The notes under the pieces: generated by a model
Seen by the model: only the letters and a program-made list of their open reading frames with translations
Told to the model about the DNA's origin: nothing
Databases searched by the model: none
Part shown: in pieces, positions 26,425 to 34,896 of the stretch
How positions within the stretch are numbered: position 1 is the first letter of the stretch
How the letters are laid out: every line of letters starts with the position of its first letter
Assembly (NCBI GenBank): GCA_016617855.1
Contig: JAECUM010011096.1
Location: 62,001-126,000, forward strand
DNA: 64,000 bases
Direction: 5' to 3'
Source: Megalonaias nervosa
Lineage: Eukaryota; Mollusca; Bivalvia; Unionida; Unionidae
Made by a program: the position numbers and the translations under genes

Positions 26425-27534
26425 ATGGAGAAGGTGTTAACCAGCATTTACTACGATCCTTCTCATCCTGCTGGTTACGGAGGAGTTCAGAAATTGTATC
26501 GTGCTGCCAAAACTCGACTGAAAAGTATCCGTTTACCTCATGTGCAACGCTGGTTACAAGAACAAGCCACGTACACCTTACACAAACCCATTCGACGAAA
26601 ATTTTCCAGAAGTCGCACCCAAGTGGAGGGTATCGATCACCAATGGCAAGCCGATTTAGCCGATGTCTCTCATTTAGCCACCTACAATCGTGGCTACAAA
26701 TATTTGTTTTGTGTCATCGACGTCTTTTCCAAATTTGCTTGGGTCGTACCATTGACTTCCAAATCGAGCAGTGAGTTAGTGCGAGCCCTCAAACTGGTGT
26801 TGAAACAAAGTGGTCGTCACCCTCTTCGATGGCAAACTGACAAAGGCACCGAATTTCTAAACCAAGCTTTCCAAAAAGAATTGAAGAAACGTGACATTCA
26901 TTTTTTCACCACCGAGAATCCCGAAACCAAAGCCAGCATCGTGGAACGTTTTCAACACACCTTGAAAGAACGCATGTGGAAATATTTTACGCATCAACAC
27001 ACTCTCAAGTACATTGACGTCTTGCCACACCTCGTTCAATCGTACAACCAATCTTACCATCGGAGCATTGGACGTGCCCCCCAAGAAGTGACTCCAGATA
27101 ACGAAGTGACCGTCTTCGAGCGCCTGTTTGGACCGTCCACGACAGTGCCTGTCCCCAAGAAAGGTGGAGTGTTGGCATCGGGAGATTGGTTACGCACTGG
27201 CAAAACCAAACGCACTTTCGACAAAGGTTACTTACCCAATTGGACCACTGAATTGTTTCGTGTCACTGAACGTGTGCGTGGTCGTTATCCTCCCGTCTAT
27301 AAATTAGAAGACATGAACGGGGAAGTGTTAAAAGGAACGTTTTACTTACCCGAGTTACAACGTGTGACCAAAAAAGAAGACGACGTGTACGAGATCGAAA
27401 GCATTCTCGATCGAAGAACTCGTAAAGTAGGAAAGAAACGTGTCAAAGAAGTCAAAGTACGTTGGAAAGGATATCCTCCCAGTTTTGACTCTTGGATCGA
27501 CGCTTCGCAACTCATCGACTATAAAAAGAAGTGA
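26425..27534 (+). CDS. Retroviral-type integrase with chromodomain
   Basis: This intact 369-residue protein has an N-terminal zinc-less helical part and the catalytic core with D77 (WQADLADVSHL), D139 (WQTDKGTEF) and E174 (SIVERFQHTL), a DDE triad with 34-residue spacing between the last two. There is an SH3-like DNA-binding part and a C-terminal chromodomain (about 315-366; VKVRWKGYPPSFDSWIDAS). It inserts the element into chromosomal DNA with 6-bp duplications, and the chromodomain may guide it to histone marks. All catalytic residues are present. Confidence 0.95.
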   Translation: MEKVLTSIYYDPSHPAGYGGVQKLYRAAKTRLKSIRLPHVQRWLQEQATYTLHKPIRRKFSRSRTQVEGIDHQWQADLADVSHLATYNRGYKYLFCVIDVFSKFAWVVPLTSKSSSELVRALKLVLKQSGRHPLRWQTDKGTEFLNQAFQKELKKRDIHFFTTENPETKASIVERFQHTLKERMWKYFTHQHTLKYIDVLPHLVQSYNQSYHRSIGRAPQEVTPDNEVTVFERLFGPSTTVPVPKKGGVLASGDWLRTGKTKRTFDKGYLPNWTTELFRVTERVRGRYPPVYKLEDMNGEVLKGTFYLPELQRVTKKEDDVYEIESILDRRTRKVGKKRVKEVKVRWKGYPPSFDSWIDASQLIDYKKK

Positions 27535-27539
27535 CCATC

Positions 27540-27941
27540 ATGCCCTTCAACACAGTCTCAGCTACTGCAGTGACCACTCCTTCCCCCAGTTCTTCTCTGC
27601 AAGATCTACAAAAACAACCCTTGTGGGTGTGGTGTGGAGAACGTGTGCCTAAAACTCAAATCGTCTTTTTCTGCCAAATCTTTGTGGTGTATTGTGTCAT
27701 CGGTGCTGCCATTGCCAATTTGAGTTTGCAACAAGGAGATAAACAATTGTGGACCATTTTACTCAGCAGTTGCATTGGTTACCTTCTTCCCAATCCGTCT
27801 CTGAAATATTCCTCTAACGGAAACAACAACAACGGGAGTCTTGTGTCCAACGTCAGTTCCAACAGTCACCCTAACCATCCTCTTTTAGACACTCCTCTAA
27901 CTTCCAGTGACTCCTCGGACATTAGAACTGTGGAATTATGA
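27540..27941 (+). CDS. Polinton two-span membrane protein
   Basis: This 133-residue protein starts at MPFNTVSATAVTT. KTQIVFFCQIFVVYCVIGAA is a clear membrane span. KQLWTILLSSCIGYLLPNPS is a second. A Ser/Asn-rich polar tail follows. This RVPKTQIVFF...LWTxLLSSCIGYxLPNP pattern is a recurrent Polinton family of unknown function. It lies 5 bases after the integrase stop, and its own stop overlaps the penton ATG (ATGA), indicating tight co-expression. Confidence 0.65.
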   Translation: MPFNTVSATAVTTPSPSSSLQDLQKQPLWVWCGERVPKTQIVFFCQIFVVYCVIGAAIANLSLQQGDKQLWTILLSSCIGYLLPNPSLKYSSNGNNNNGSLVSNVSSNSHPNHPLLDTPLTSSDSSDIRTVEL

Positions 27942-28858
27942 ACAACCAATTTTACTTAACGTTACCCAGTGACAGTTCCATGGAGGTGTTTCCCAATAAC
28001 ACTTTGTGCTGTTTCTCGGCCAAATTACCTCAGGCCATCCGATTGGATCACGAAGTCCATTGGGAAGTGGCTTTGGTGGAAATGATTCACCCTACACAAA
28101 TCAAAAACATCATCGAAAATCAAAACACTTTGACGATAGAAGTTTGTGACGAACAAGTGCAACAAGCCATGGATGAACGCGCTAGTGGTAGTGGTGTAGC
28201 TGACTTTATCAAAACACCAAACCCCATAACTAAACGAACCACTTATCTGTTGAAAGTTCCTGCAGGTTATTATTTTAGTGGTCAACATTTGGTGAACACC
28301 ATAGCTGAGAGGTTCAATTTCATGTTTAGTAAAGCCTTGGAGAAAGCCAGAAAAAGTGTCACGATCGAGTACCACAAAATATCTCGTCGCCTACTGATGA
28401 AATTTTCTGAGGAAAAAGTATTGGCCATTACATTTTGTCCTGAATTGTATGACATTTTGGGTGGAGACCCTAAGTTAATCAAGATTGCAAACGAAATACC
28501 AGCTGTGACCAGTAACTTGGATTTTGCGAAATATTTTCGATTCCCTGTAGAAATGAACCAAGGACTGAATTTGATTTTTGTGTACTCCGATGTGGTGGAG
28601 TACAACGTAGTGGGACACACCTCCGTACCGTTACTGCGTGTCATTCCTTTCAAAGTGGATTCTGCCACGAAGGCTGACGAGGAAGGTGGAAACACCTATC
28701 ACGTTCACCGCGAATTTGTAAATCCTCACTATTTGTCCGTCAGTAAGCCGTATTTCGACACTGTCAACATTACTATAAAAGGAGATCTGGGACAAAATAT
28801 TCCATTCACCAAAGGGAAAGTCACAGTGAAACTCCATTTTCGAAAACGATTACTCTAA
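27938..28858 (+). CDS. Minor capsid (penton-like) protein
   Basis: This intact 306-residue protein begins MNNQFYLTLPSDSSMEVFP and continues with WEVALVEMIHPTQIKN. The C-terminal half holds LIFVYSDVVEYNVVGHTSVP, PHYLSVSKPYFDTVNI and NIPFTKGKVTVKLHFRKR. This is the Polinton penton/minor capsid family, expected to form vertex capsomers with a jelly-roll fold. It is overlapped by the preceding gene at ATGA and followed by the next ATG after 13 bases. It is more distant from the pentons of A and C. Confidence 0.85.
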   Translation: MNNQFYLTLPSDSSMEVFPNNTLCCFSAKLPQAIRLDHEVHWEVALVEMIHPTQIKNIIENQNTLTIEVCDEQVQQAMDERASGSGVADFIKTPNPITKRTTYLLKVPAGYYFSGQHLVNTIAERFNFMFSKALEKARKSVTIEYHKISRRLLMKFSEEKVLAITFCPELYDILGGDPKLIKIANEIPAVTSNLDFAKYFRFPVEMNQGLNLIFVYSDVVEYNVVGHTSVPLLRVIPFKVDSATKADEEGGNTYHVHREFVNPHYLSVSKPYFDTVNITIKGDLGQNIPFTKGKVTVKLHFRKRLL

Positions 28859-28871
28859 CTTTTTGTCAGTC

Positions 28872-29312
28872 ATGTATCCTGTGTACCAAGGAGTTGCTCG
28901 ACAGCGAGGACATGGTTTAGGTGATATGCTCAAATCGGCCTTTCGTAGAGTGGTTCCCATTTTGAAACCGATGGTGACACGGGGATTGCACGCCTTAAAA
29001 GATGCCGCGTTGACGCAAGGTAAAGAATTTCTCCAAAATGTCATCATTGACAAACAAAACCCCAAAGAAGCTTTCTTGAGAGCAGGCAAAAATGTCTTGC
29101 TTCAAACGGGCAAAGACCTTTTGGGTCGGCGAGAAACTCCTATAAATGCCCTGGGCAATGCTGAGTTAGGCATTCCTGCTTCCCTGACGCCACAGCAAGG
29201 ACAAGGCAGAAAAAGACGACGAAAATACCCCTTCAGAGGACTTCACGCCCCTAGAGCTAGAAAGACAAAGAAAAGAAAAACCGTCCGAGAGTTAGACGTT
29301 TTTGATTATTAA
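28872..29312 (+). CDS. Polinton minor virion protein (basic C-terminus)
   Basis: This 146-residue protein starts at MYPVYQGVARQRGHGLGDML. Amphipathic helices (SAFRRVVPILKPMVTRGLHA) are followed by a basic tail with GQGRKRRRKYPFRGLH and RKTKKRKTVRE. This MYPVY...GHGLG family is widespread in Polintons, next to penton and MCP. A pVI-like internal or membrane-active role is possible but unproven. The gap to the MCP ATG is 10 bases. Confidence 0.7.
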   Translation: MYPVYQGVARQRGHGLGDMLKSAFRRVVPILKPMVTRGLHALKDAALTQGKEFLQNVIIDKQNPKEAFLRAGKNVLLQTGKDLLGRRETPINALGNAELGIPASLTPQQGQGRKRRRKYPFRGLHAPRARKTKKRKTVRELDVFDY

Positions 29313-29322
29313 AAAAAGGAAA

Positions 29323-30640
29323 ATGATGCACCGAGAGTCTTGTGCTTGTTCCAAGTCGGAACTGGATCTGTTTGCCATGCCACCCACCATGATGACGATG
29401 CAAGAATCCCAATGGGTCGAATTTCATCCCGTCTCCTCTTTGGTGGATTCCGCTCCCATCGAGTTTGAAATCAAAGGACAGCCCGAAGATTACATCGATC
29501 TGAATAATAGTTACTTGTATCTAAAGCTGAAAGTGATCAAAACCGACAACACCAATCCGGGAGCCGATGCCGCAGTAGCTCCCGTCAACAATTTCATGCA
29601 TTCCTTGTTCAGCGAAGTGGATTTGTACTTGAATAACAAACTGATCAGCAGTAGCACGGATACTTACCCTTACCGAGCGTACCTAGAAAATCTCTTGACG
29701 TACGGAAAAGAGGCCAAGAACACTCATCTGGATGCTTGCGTGGTATGGAAACCTGACACCGCAGGTGAGAACACGTTTAACAACAGAGCCCTGACAGCCG
29801 ATGACGATCCTCACAATGTGGGTTTTAACGATCGTCGAAGGAAAATCCTGCAAGGTCGTAGTTTAGAACTGATGGATCGTTTGCATTTGGACATGTGGTT
29901 GCAAGAGAAGTATTTGCTGAACGGAGTAGATATTCGCCTGAGACTCAATCGCAGCAGTGTCGCTTTCCATTTGATGGCTCAAGCCAACGAGTACAAAACC
30001 ATCATCCAAGAAGCCAGACTTTACGTGTGACGTGTAGAAGTGTTACCTAAAGCGGGAAACGACATCAGTCAAACATGGAGCAGATCGACCGCCAAATATC
30101 CGATACGACGTGTAGAAGTGAGAACATTCACCATTGCTGCTGGACTCCGATCCAAGATCGAAGATCATCTGTTCCAAGGACAGTTACCCAAACGTTTTAT
30201 CGTTGGTATCGTCAGTAATGCAGCCTTCAACGGAGCCCACGATCAAAATCCTTTCCAGTTTCAGCACTACAGTGTCCAAAATTGAAGTCAGTCGCGATGG
30301 CAAGACTTTGTGTACCAGACCCTTGGAACCTAACTTTGCCCAGAAGAATTACTTGAGATCGTACTTGTCCCTGTACGAAGCTACGGGGCAACTAGGAACC
30401 AACGCCAGTTACGGTATTTCGTACGAAGATTATGTCGGAGGTTACACTTTGTGGGCCTTTGATTTCACTCCAGACCAAGGCAGCGAAGAGGGACATTTCC
30501 ACCCTATAAAATCCGGTCAACTGCGTGTGGAACTTCAGTTTGCAGAAGCTCTCACTGAGACGGTCAACGTCATCCTGTATGCTGAATTCGATAATACCAT
30601 AGAAATCAACAGTTTGAGAGAAGTCATTCTAGACTATTAG
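29323..30640 (+). pseudogene. Major capsid protein (double jelly-roll)
   Basis: The start at MMHRESCACSKSELDLF leads into the Polinton MCP pattern WVEFHPVSSLVDSAPIEF, DYIDLNNSYLYLKLKV, FSEVDLYLNNKLISSSTDTY and YLLNGVDIRLRL. TGA at 30028-30030 interrupts the frame after EARLYV. The same frame continues with YPIRRVEVRTFTI and LFQGQLPKRFIVG. A frameshift near 30283 then leads to the final part (YGISYEDYVGGYTLWAFDFT) ending at 30640. It is otherwise full length, so inactivation is recent or reflects sequence error. Confidence 0.9.
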
Positions 30641-30684
30641 ACACAATAGAAGACCCCTCTTTAAACAGTGGAGAATCTTTGGAC

Positions 30685-31662
30685 ATGGAATGGGAGGATA
30701 GCGTGAAAACAGAACCCCAAGACCAAGTCAAAGAGGAAGAGGTAGTCGTCAAGTCCAGATGGCCAGAACAAGAACAACATTTAATGTCCTGTTTTGCTAA
30801 ACACCTGGCGAATACAATTACGGAATTGTCCAAGAAATATTGTTATGGATGTCAAAACGATCATCCCAGTCAAATTCAACACGATAAATGTATGATGATG
30901 AGTCAAGAAGAAAAATTGGATGAGTATCTGAACGAAGCTTGGAGTCTCATCTCGGAAGAAGCAGTATTACATGAGTGGTATAAATGCTTGCGTGATCACT
31001 CCTGCCCTCCATTGACTAATCTGGAAATCTATCGCATCGAAGCACTCTTAGCCCAGAGTGCGGAGACATGGCGAAGAAACGGCTACTTGACAGATTGTTT
31101 CAAACAAAAAGTCAGAATTGAACTGATGACTTATCATTACCTGTGGAAAAAAAAAAAAACACAACAGAAAATGGATACCTGGGAACTTTATTACCTTTTG
31201 AAGAATAGTTCGTATACTGCTTCTTGGAATCCTGTCGTGTGCGCTAAAGATGAACTACCTCATCGCAAACCTCAAGACCATCAAGCTTATGTCATCAACA
31301 CGGATGAAAGTCATCTTCCAGGAACTCACTGGGTTGCCGTCTACTTCCCTCAAGAGAATTGTGTGGAATATTTTGATTCGTATGGATTACCCCCTTTGGA
31401 AAACGATATCATTGACTTTATGAGAAGAAATGCCCAGACGACACGATACAATAATGTGAAATTACAAGGCACAGATTCCATGGTGTGTGGACAATATTGT
31501 GTATATTTTCTTCATCAACGCAGTCTTGGATATCCTTTCGAACATTTAGTGACTTATTTTGATCGCCACTCTTCTAGAAACGATGAGAAAGTAGATCGAT
31601 GGTTTTGTGACCATTATAGTTATCTTTTGTCTTTAGCTAGGAAACGTAGTGTACATCAATGA
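30685..31662 (+). CDS. Adenain-type cysteine protease
   Basis: This intact 325-residue protein has an N-terminal domain of about 180 residues, with YCYGCQNDHPSQIQHDKC forming a Cys/His metal site. The C-terminal peptidase domain has catalytic His in PGTHWVAVYF (about residue 215), Asp in VEYFDSYGLPP (about 231), oxyanion Gln in KLQGTDS (about 261) and catalytic Cys in MVCGQYCVYF (about 268). It matures capsid and core proteins. The ATG is chosen at MEWEDSV. The triad is complete. Confidence 0.93.
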   Translation: MEWEDSVKTEPQDQVKEEEVVVKSRWPEQEQHLMSCFAKHLANTITELSKKYCYGCQNDHPSQIQHDKCMMMSQEEKLDEYLNEAWSLISEEAVLHEWYKCLRDHSCPPLTNLEIYRIEALLAQSAETWRRNGYLTDCFKQKVRIELMTYHYLWKKKKTQQKMDTWELYYLLKNSSYTASWNPVVCAKDELPHRKPQDHQAYVINTDESHLPGTHWVAVYFPQENCVEYFDSYGLPPLENDIIDFMRRNAQTTRYNNVKLQGTDSMVCGQYCVYFLHQRSLGYPFEHLVTYFDRHSSRNDEKVDRWFCDHYSYLLSLARKRSVHQ

Positions 31663-31781
31663 CCTCATGACTTCCATCAATGGAAATCTCACATGATTTC
31701 ACAACGTTGTCAACCTTGTCAAAAATAATTTGTTTGATGTTACTTGTTACTCGTGACTTATGACTTGTTACTTGTTACTTG

Positions 31782-31787
31782 AATAAA
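31782..31787 (+). terminator. Poly(A) signal after protease
   Basis: AATAAA 120 bases after the stop, preceded by CTTGTTACTTG-type repeats and followed by TGT-rich sequence. Confidence 0.6.
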
Positions 31788-31920
31788 AAATGTTGTGTTT
31801 TGAAAAAAATGTGTCTGTCGTTTGTTTTGAAAAAAAAAAAACAATGTGAATATATGCTCTTTGACTTCTTTCTATCCCTCACCATGACATTCGCTATCAT
31901 AGCGTTCCGACACTAAAACC

Positions 31921-31964
31921 GTGTAGGGATGTTTTCTATCGCGTCCGCGTTTGAACCATATAAA
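31921..31964 (+). promoter_or_regulatory. Right-end promoter module, copy 1
   Basis: GTAGGGATGTTTT, then CGCGTCCGCGTTTG and TATAAA at 31959-31964, 52 bases before the ATG. Downstream leader CAGTCTGACC...GTTGACTCGTCAAC resembles copies 2 and 3. Confidence 0.65.
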
Positions 31965-32010
31965 GCGAGTGGGACTCCAGTCTGACCATTCACTGTTGAC
32001 TCGTCAACCT

Positions 32011-32382
32011 ATGAAGATGCCTTCCAGACTAGCCCAGCTGAACGAAGCTTACGTCAATTTACATCGTGTCAGGCTAAACCTGATACCGAAGCCTGAAGAA
32101 ATAGAGAATATTAGGATGCTCTCCATAACCCAAGACCTGATAGAAGAGATGTTTAGAGAGGAAATTAAAAAAGAACAAGAAGAATGGACTGAGAAATACA
32201 GGCTTCAGAAGAAGCAGAGAGAAGAACAACAACAACAGCAGCAGCAGCAGCAGCAAGAACCAGACAGAAGTTTTGTGGACTCTCGAGTAGACACCAAAGA
32301 ATTCTCTTTCTCTTTTCGCAGAAGCAGACCGTATCCAATAGGAAAGCCTACTGCCAGACGGGGACGCAATCTTCGACAGTAA
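32011..32382 (+). CDS. Right-end accessory protein with poly-Gln
   Basis: This 123-residue protein starts at MKMPSRLAQLNEAYVNLHRV, chosen for the TATA spacing. It is a charged coiled coil (EEMFREEIKKEQEEW), then a run of about ten Gln from a CAG/CAA tract, then an Arg-rich tail. The N-terminal helix resembles that of the 32798 gene (LELQMHLEYARRLLDEL), suggesting paralogy. No family is recognised. It is followed by a histone-type 3' stem-loop. Confidence 0.5.
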   Translation: MKMPSRLAQLNEAYVNLHRVRLNLIPKPEEIENIRMLSITQDLIEEMFREEIKKEQEEWTEKYRLQKKQREEQQQQQQQQQQEPDRSFVDSRVDTKEFSFSFRRSRPYPIGKPTARRGRNLRQ

Positions 32383-32428
32383 AAAAGATTGCCATTACTT
32401 CCGTGAACAAAACCCCCCCCAAAAAAAC

Positions 32429-32464
32429 AGCCCTTTTCAGGGCTACCCAATACTCTCGAAAAGA
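32429..32464 (+). terminator. Histone-type 3' stem-loop and downstream element
   Basis: AGCCCTTTTCAGGGCT (32429-32444), then ACCCA, then CTCTCGAAAAGA at 32453-32464. It lies 47 bases after the stop. Confidence 0.88.
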
Positions 32465-32699
32465 CATACTCATTCAATTTGCCAAAATTTGTAATTAGAA
32501 AATAGAAGTGTGCCTATAAGCACTTCGTTTCTTTTGTCCGTAAAACAAAATATTTGTGTGTTTGTATGTTTAAAAAAACCACCCTTTGTTTTCTCTGTCT
32601 TGTCCAAAATGTGCATGTCTGTGTTTGTAAGAAAAAAGTAAAAAAGTCAACGTGAGTGCTTCTTTTAAGTCCGCGCGTTACATGTGATGGTAAATTTGA

Positions 32700-32745
32700 G
32701 TGCTAGGGAATGTTTACCTTCACGTCCGTGCTTCAAGTATATAAA
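32700..32745 (+). promoter_or_regulatory. Right-end promoter module, copy 2
   Basis: GGGAATGTTTACCTTCACG, TCCGTGCTT and TATATAAA (32738-32745), followed by leader GTCTGGCTACCCACGTTGAC at 32760-32779, identical to copy 3. Confidence 0.75.
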
Positions 32746-32797
32746 TCGGTGCAATCGTCAGTCTGGCTACCCACGTTGACGTAGCAGCTGCAACAAA

Positions 32798-33341
32798 ATG
32801 AGCAGAATAACAAAACTACTAGAACTCCAGATGCACCTGGAATATGCCAGGCGGTTGCTAGATGAGCTGGCTGTGGAGGCTTTAGCCGAAGAAGCCAGGC
32901 TTGAAGAGGAAGAGAAGAAAAAGAAAGAAGAGGAGATGAGAGGGATCCTACCTCACCTCATGCTAAGACCTGTGTGAGGTCAAGCCTGAGGTGAGGACGC
33001 CTCCACAGGCAGTAGCAGCACCACAACAAAGACAGCCACAACCTCTGCCGCCAGTACCACCAGTACCAAGAGCCGCTGTCCCCCAGAGAGAAACCTGGGA
33101 GGAGGAGGCATGGGAGGAATTGGAAAGACAGAGGCAAGAGTGGGAGCCTCGGCGTCAGCATCATCATCCCAGGGTGTGGAATAGAAGAAGGGAACAAGTG
33201 TTCACTATCCCTCAAACTGAGGAGTGGGATAGTGAAGCCAATCAACCTCCCTCTGCGCTCCCAACCACACGCATCAATTGGGAGCAAGATTGGAGTCGTC
33301 GTTGTGTGTGTGGTGCCCGGCCTGGAAGATGTCAACATTAG
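32798..33341 (+). pseudogene. Right-end accessory protein, one frameshift
   Basis: The frame from MSRITKLLELQMHLEYARRL gives 59 residues of charged helix (EEEEKKKKEEEM), then TGA at 32975-32977. The overlapping frame from 32973 continues with a Pro/Gln region, ETWEEEAWEELERQRQEWE and a C-terminal RRCVCGARPGRC, ending at 33341. A single-base indel near 32970 would explain both; a spliced junction cannot be excluded. A histone-type stem-loop follows 32 bases after the stop. Confidence 0.5.
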
Positions 33342-33372
33342 CCGGGTGCATTTGAAGTTCAAGAAAAAAAAC

Positions 33373-33410
33373 AGCCCTTTTCAGGGCTAACCAGATCTCT
33401 AGAAAAGAGA
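33373..33410 (+). terminator. Histone-type 3' stem-loop and downstream element
   Basis: AGCCCTTTTCAGGGCT (33373-33388), flank AACCA, then CTCTAGAAAAGAGA at 33397-33410. Confidence 0.85.
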
Positions 33411-33476
33411 AACTATTCAATTTGCCAATTAGTGTGAATGTAGTGTAGTGTGACTATAAACACTCACTCTTTATTG

Positions 33477-33478
<2 letters not shown>

Positions 33479-33557
<79 letters not shown>
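33479..33557. repeat. (GT)n microsatellite
   Basis: About 39 uninterrupted GT units. Confidence 0.97.
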
Positions 33558-33560
<3 letters not shown>

Positions 33561-33805
33561 ATGCTCGTTCGTTGGTGTGGATAGTATATGGGTGTGTGTT
33601 TTTCTTCTCTTCCTGGTGAAGATAGTAAATTGTGTTTTATGCTTGTTCGTTCGTTGGTGAGGATAGTATATTGTGTGTTTTATGCTTGCTCGTTCGTTGG
33701 TGAGGATAGTATATTGTGTGTTTTATGCTTGCTCGTTCGTTGGTGAGGATAGTATATCATATGTGTTTTATGCTTGCTCGTTATTTGGTGTGGATAGTAT
33801 ATCCT
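33558..33805 (+). repeat. Minisatellite, about 46-bp unit
   Basis: Five or so copies of a unit containing GCTTGCTCGTTCGTTGGTG and GGATAGTATAT, ending just before promoter copy 3. Confidence 0.85.
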
Positions 33806-33825
33806 ATGTGAAGTAAGTGTAAGGA

Positions 33826-33860
33826 ATGTTTTCGTTCACGTCCGTGCTTGACGTATATAA
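33826..33860 (+). promoter_or_regulatory. Right-end promoter module, copy 3
   Basis: GGAATGTTTTCGTTCACG, TCCGTGCTT and TATATAA (33854-33860), then leader GTCTGGCTACCCACGTTGAC, 64 bases from TATA to ATG. Confidence 0.75.
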
Positions 33861-33917
33861 CGCGGAACGCTAGTCAGTCTGGCTACCCACGTTGACTAGT
33901 CAACAACTTCAAAAAAA

Positions 33918-34502
33918 ATGAATTTGTTTAATGAATTAAGGCATAGTTATTTCTGGATGATGGATGCAGCCTACGTGGTGGAAAGGCTTGAAAAAGAATG
34001 GAGCTGTCCAGTCTCGAAAGACTTTGTGACCAGTCAAGTCAATAGCATCAAGGTAGCCACTGATCTGGAGACCGAAATGATAGAAGAGGAAGTGAAAAAC
34101 TTAAGAGGATTCATAAAGCCTAAGGATCTAAGAGTGGGGACATTGAAGGAAGCCCTTGATCTTGTCATCAAAGTGAGGAGCTTCTTGCAAGATACATTTA
34201 ATTGCACAGAGAGGTCTTTTGTCAAGTGGGGCTTAGACCAGTTAAAGAAAGCCGAAGACAAGATGAAAAACGTGATGGAAGAAGAAGTAAAAAAGAATAA
34301 AGAGACTTGGACGAAAGAAAAAAAGGACAAAGAAAGCCAAAAAAAGAAAGAAGAGTTTGAGAAACTCAATCAGAACTGGGTGAAGGTACAGGAAAAGTTT
34401 AGAGCTCTCGGACATCCTGACTGGATGCCCGAAGAAGAAAAGAGAAAGAAGAAAGGAATTATTGGGAAAATCAGGACATGGTGGAAGAACTGGAGAAGAT
34501 AA
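33918..34502 (+). CDS. Right-end accessory coiled-coil protein
   Basis: This 194-residue protein (start MNLFNELRHSYFWMMDAAYV) has a helical N-terminal half and a very Lys/Glu-rich coiled coil (about residues 110-160). The C-terminal segment is basic and Trp-rich (GIIGKIRTWWKNWRR), amphipathic and possibly membrane- or nucleic-acid-binding. No family is recognised. Its transcript would end in the stem-loop located within the right TIR, 19 bases after the stop. Confidence 0.55.
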   Translation: MNLFNELRHSYFWMMDAAYVVERLEKEWSCPVSKDFVTSQVNSIKVATDLETEMIEEEVKNLRGFIKPKDLRVGTLKEALDLVIKVRSFLQDTFNCTERSFVKWGLDQLKKAEDKMKNVMEEEVKKNKETWTKEKKDKESQKKKEEFEKLNQNWVKVQEKFRALGHPDWMPEEEKRKKKGIIGKIRTWWKNWRR

Positions 34503-34516
34503 AAGAAGAAGAACCC

Positions 34517-34896
34517 AAAGGCCCTTTTCAGGGCCACTTCCAATGCCTCGAAAAGATCTTAATTTTCATTTTCATTTTGTCTCCAACCCAAACGAATATA
34601 TAAAACCCTTACTCTTTTTATACACGAATACTCTTGATTCGTGTTTGTCTATAGCCCTCTCTCAGGTAGCCTGACGTCACAGTACTCCTCTTTTTGCTAC
34701 ATTGTTACCAGTGTGACGTCATGCCATCTGTTCCATTCCTCTTGTCGCTATACAGACCCAGGGTATACTAGTCACTTTACACAATTTCCATTGTCGCTAT
34801 ACGGTCCCAGGCTGTGCTTTTTCTTGGGGCTATACGGTCCCAGGGGGGTCTGTAATGCTAATTCCCATTGTCGCTACGGTATCCCCTATTACTACT
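34517..34896 (-). repeat. Element B right terminal inverted repeat
   Basis: Inverted copy of 13881-14311 ending ...CCCCTATTACTACT at 34896. Confidence 0.9.
34521..34557 (+). terminator. Histone-type 3' stem-loop and downstream element (right TIR)
   Basis: GGCCCTTTTCAGGGCC (34521-34536), preceded by CCCAAA as in histone mRNAs, followed by ACTTCC and then CTCGAAAAGAT at 34548-34558. Confidence 0.88.

Larger units (their letters stand above)
13881..34896. mobile_element. Polinton/adintovirus-like element B, both ends present
   Basis: A 21-kb unit is bounded by inverted repeats of about 400 bp whose outer ends read AGTAGTATATGGGG (left) and AGTAGTAATAGGGG (right, reverse strand). It encodes the full Polinton core: protein-primed PolB, chromodomain integrase, packaging ATPase, adenain protease, MCP and penton. 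It also encodes BIR proteins and accessory genes. Only the polymerase, MCP and a few small genes are broken. Composition and codon use are clearly richer in GC than elements A and C. Flanking 6-mers (CATATT left, CCTAAA right) do not match, so no target duplication is visible. Confidence 0.93.

Noticed and set aside
32074..32477. Cys-run and Leu-run frames on the minus strand
   Set aside because: Reverse-strand readings of the CAG/CAA poly-Gln tract in the accessory gene.
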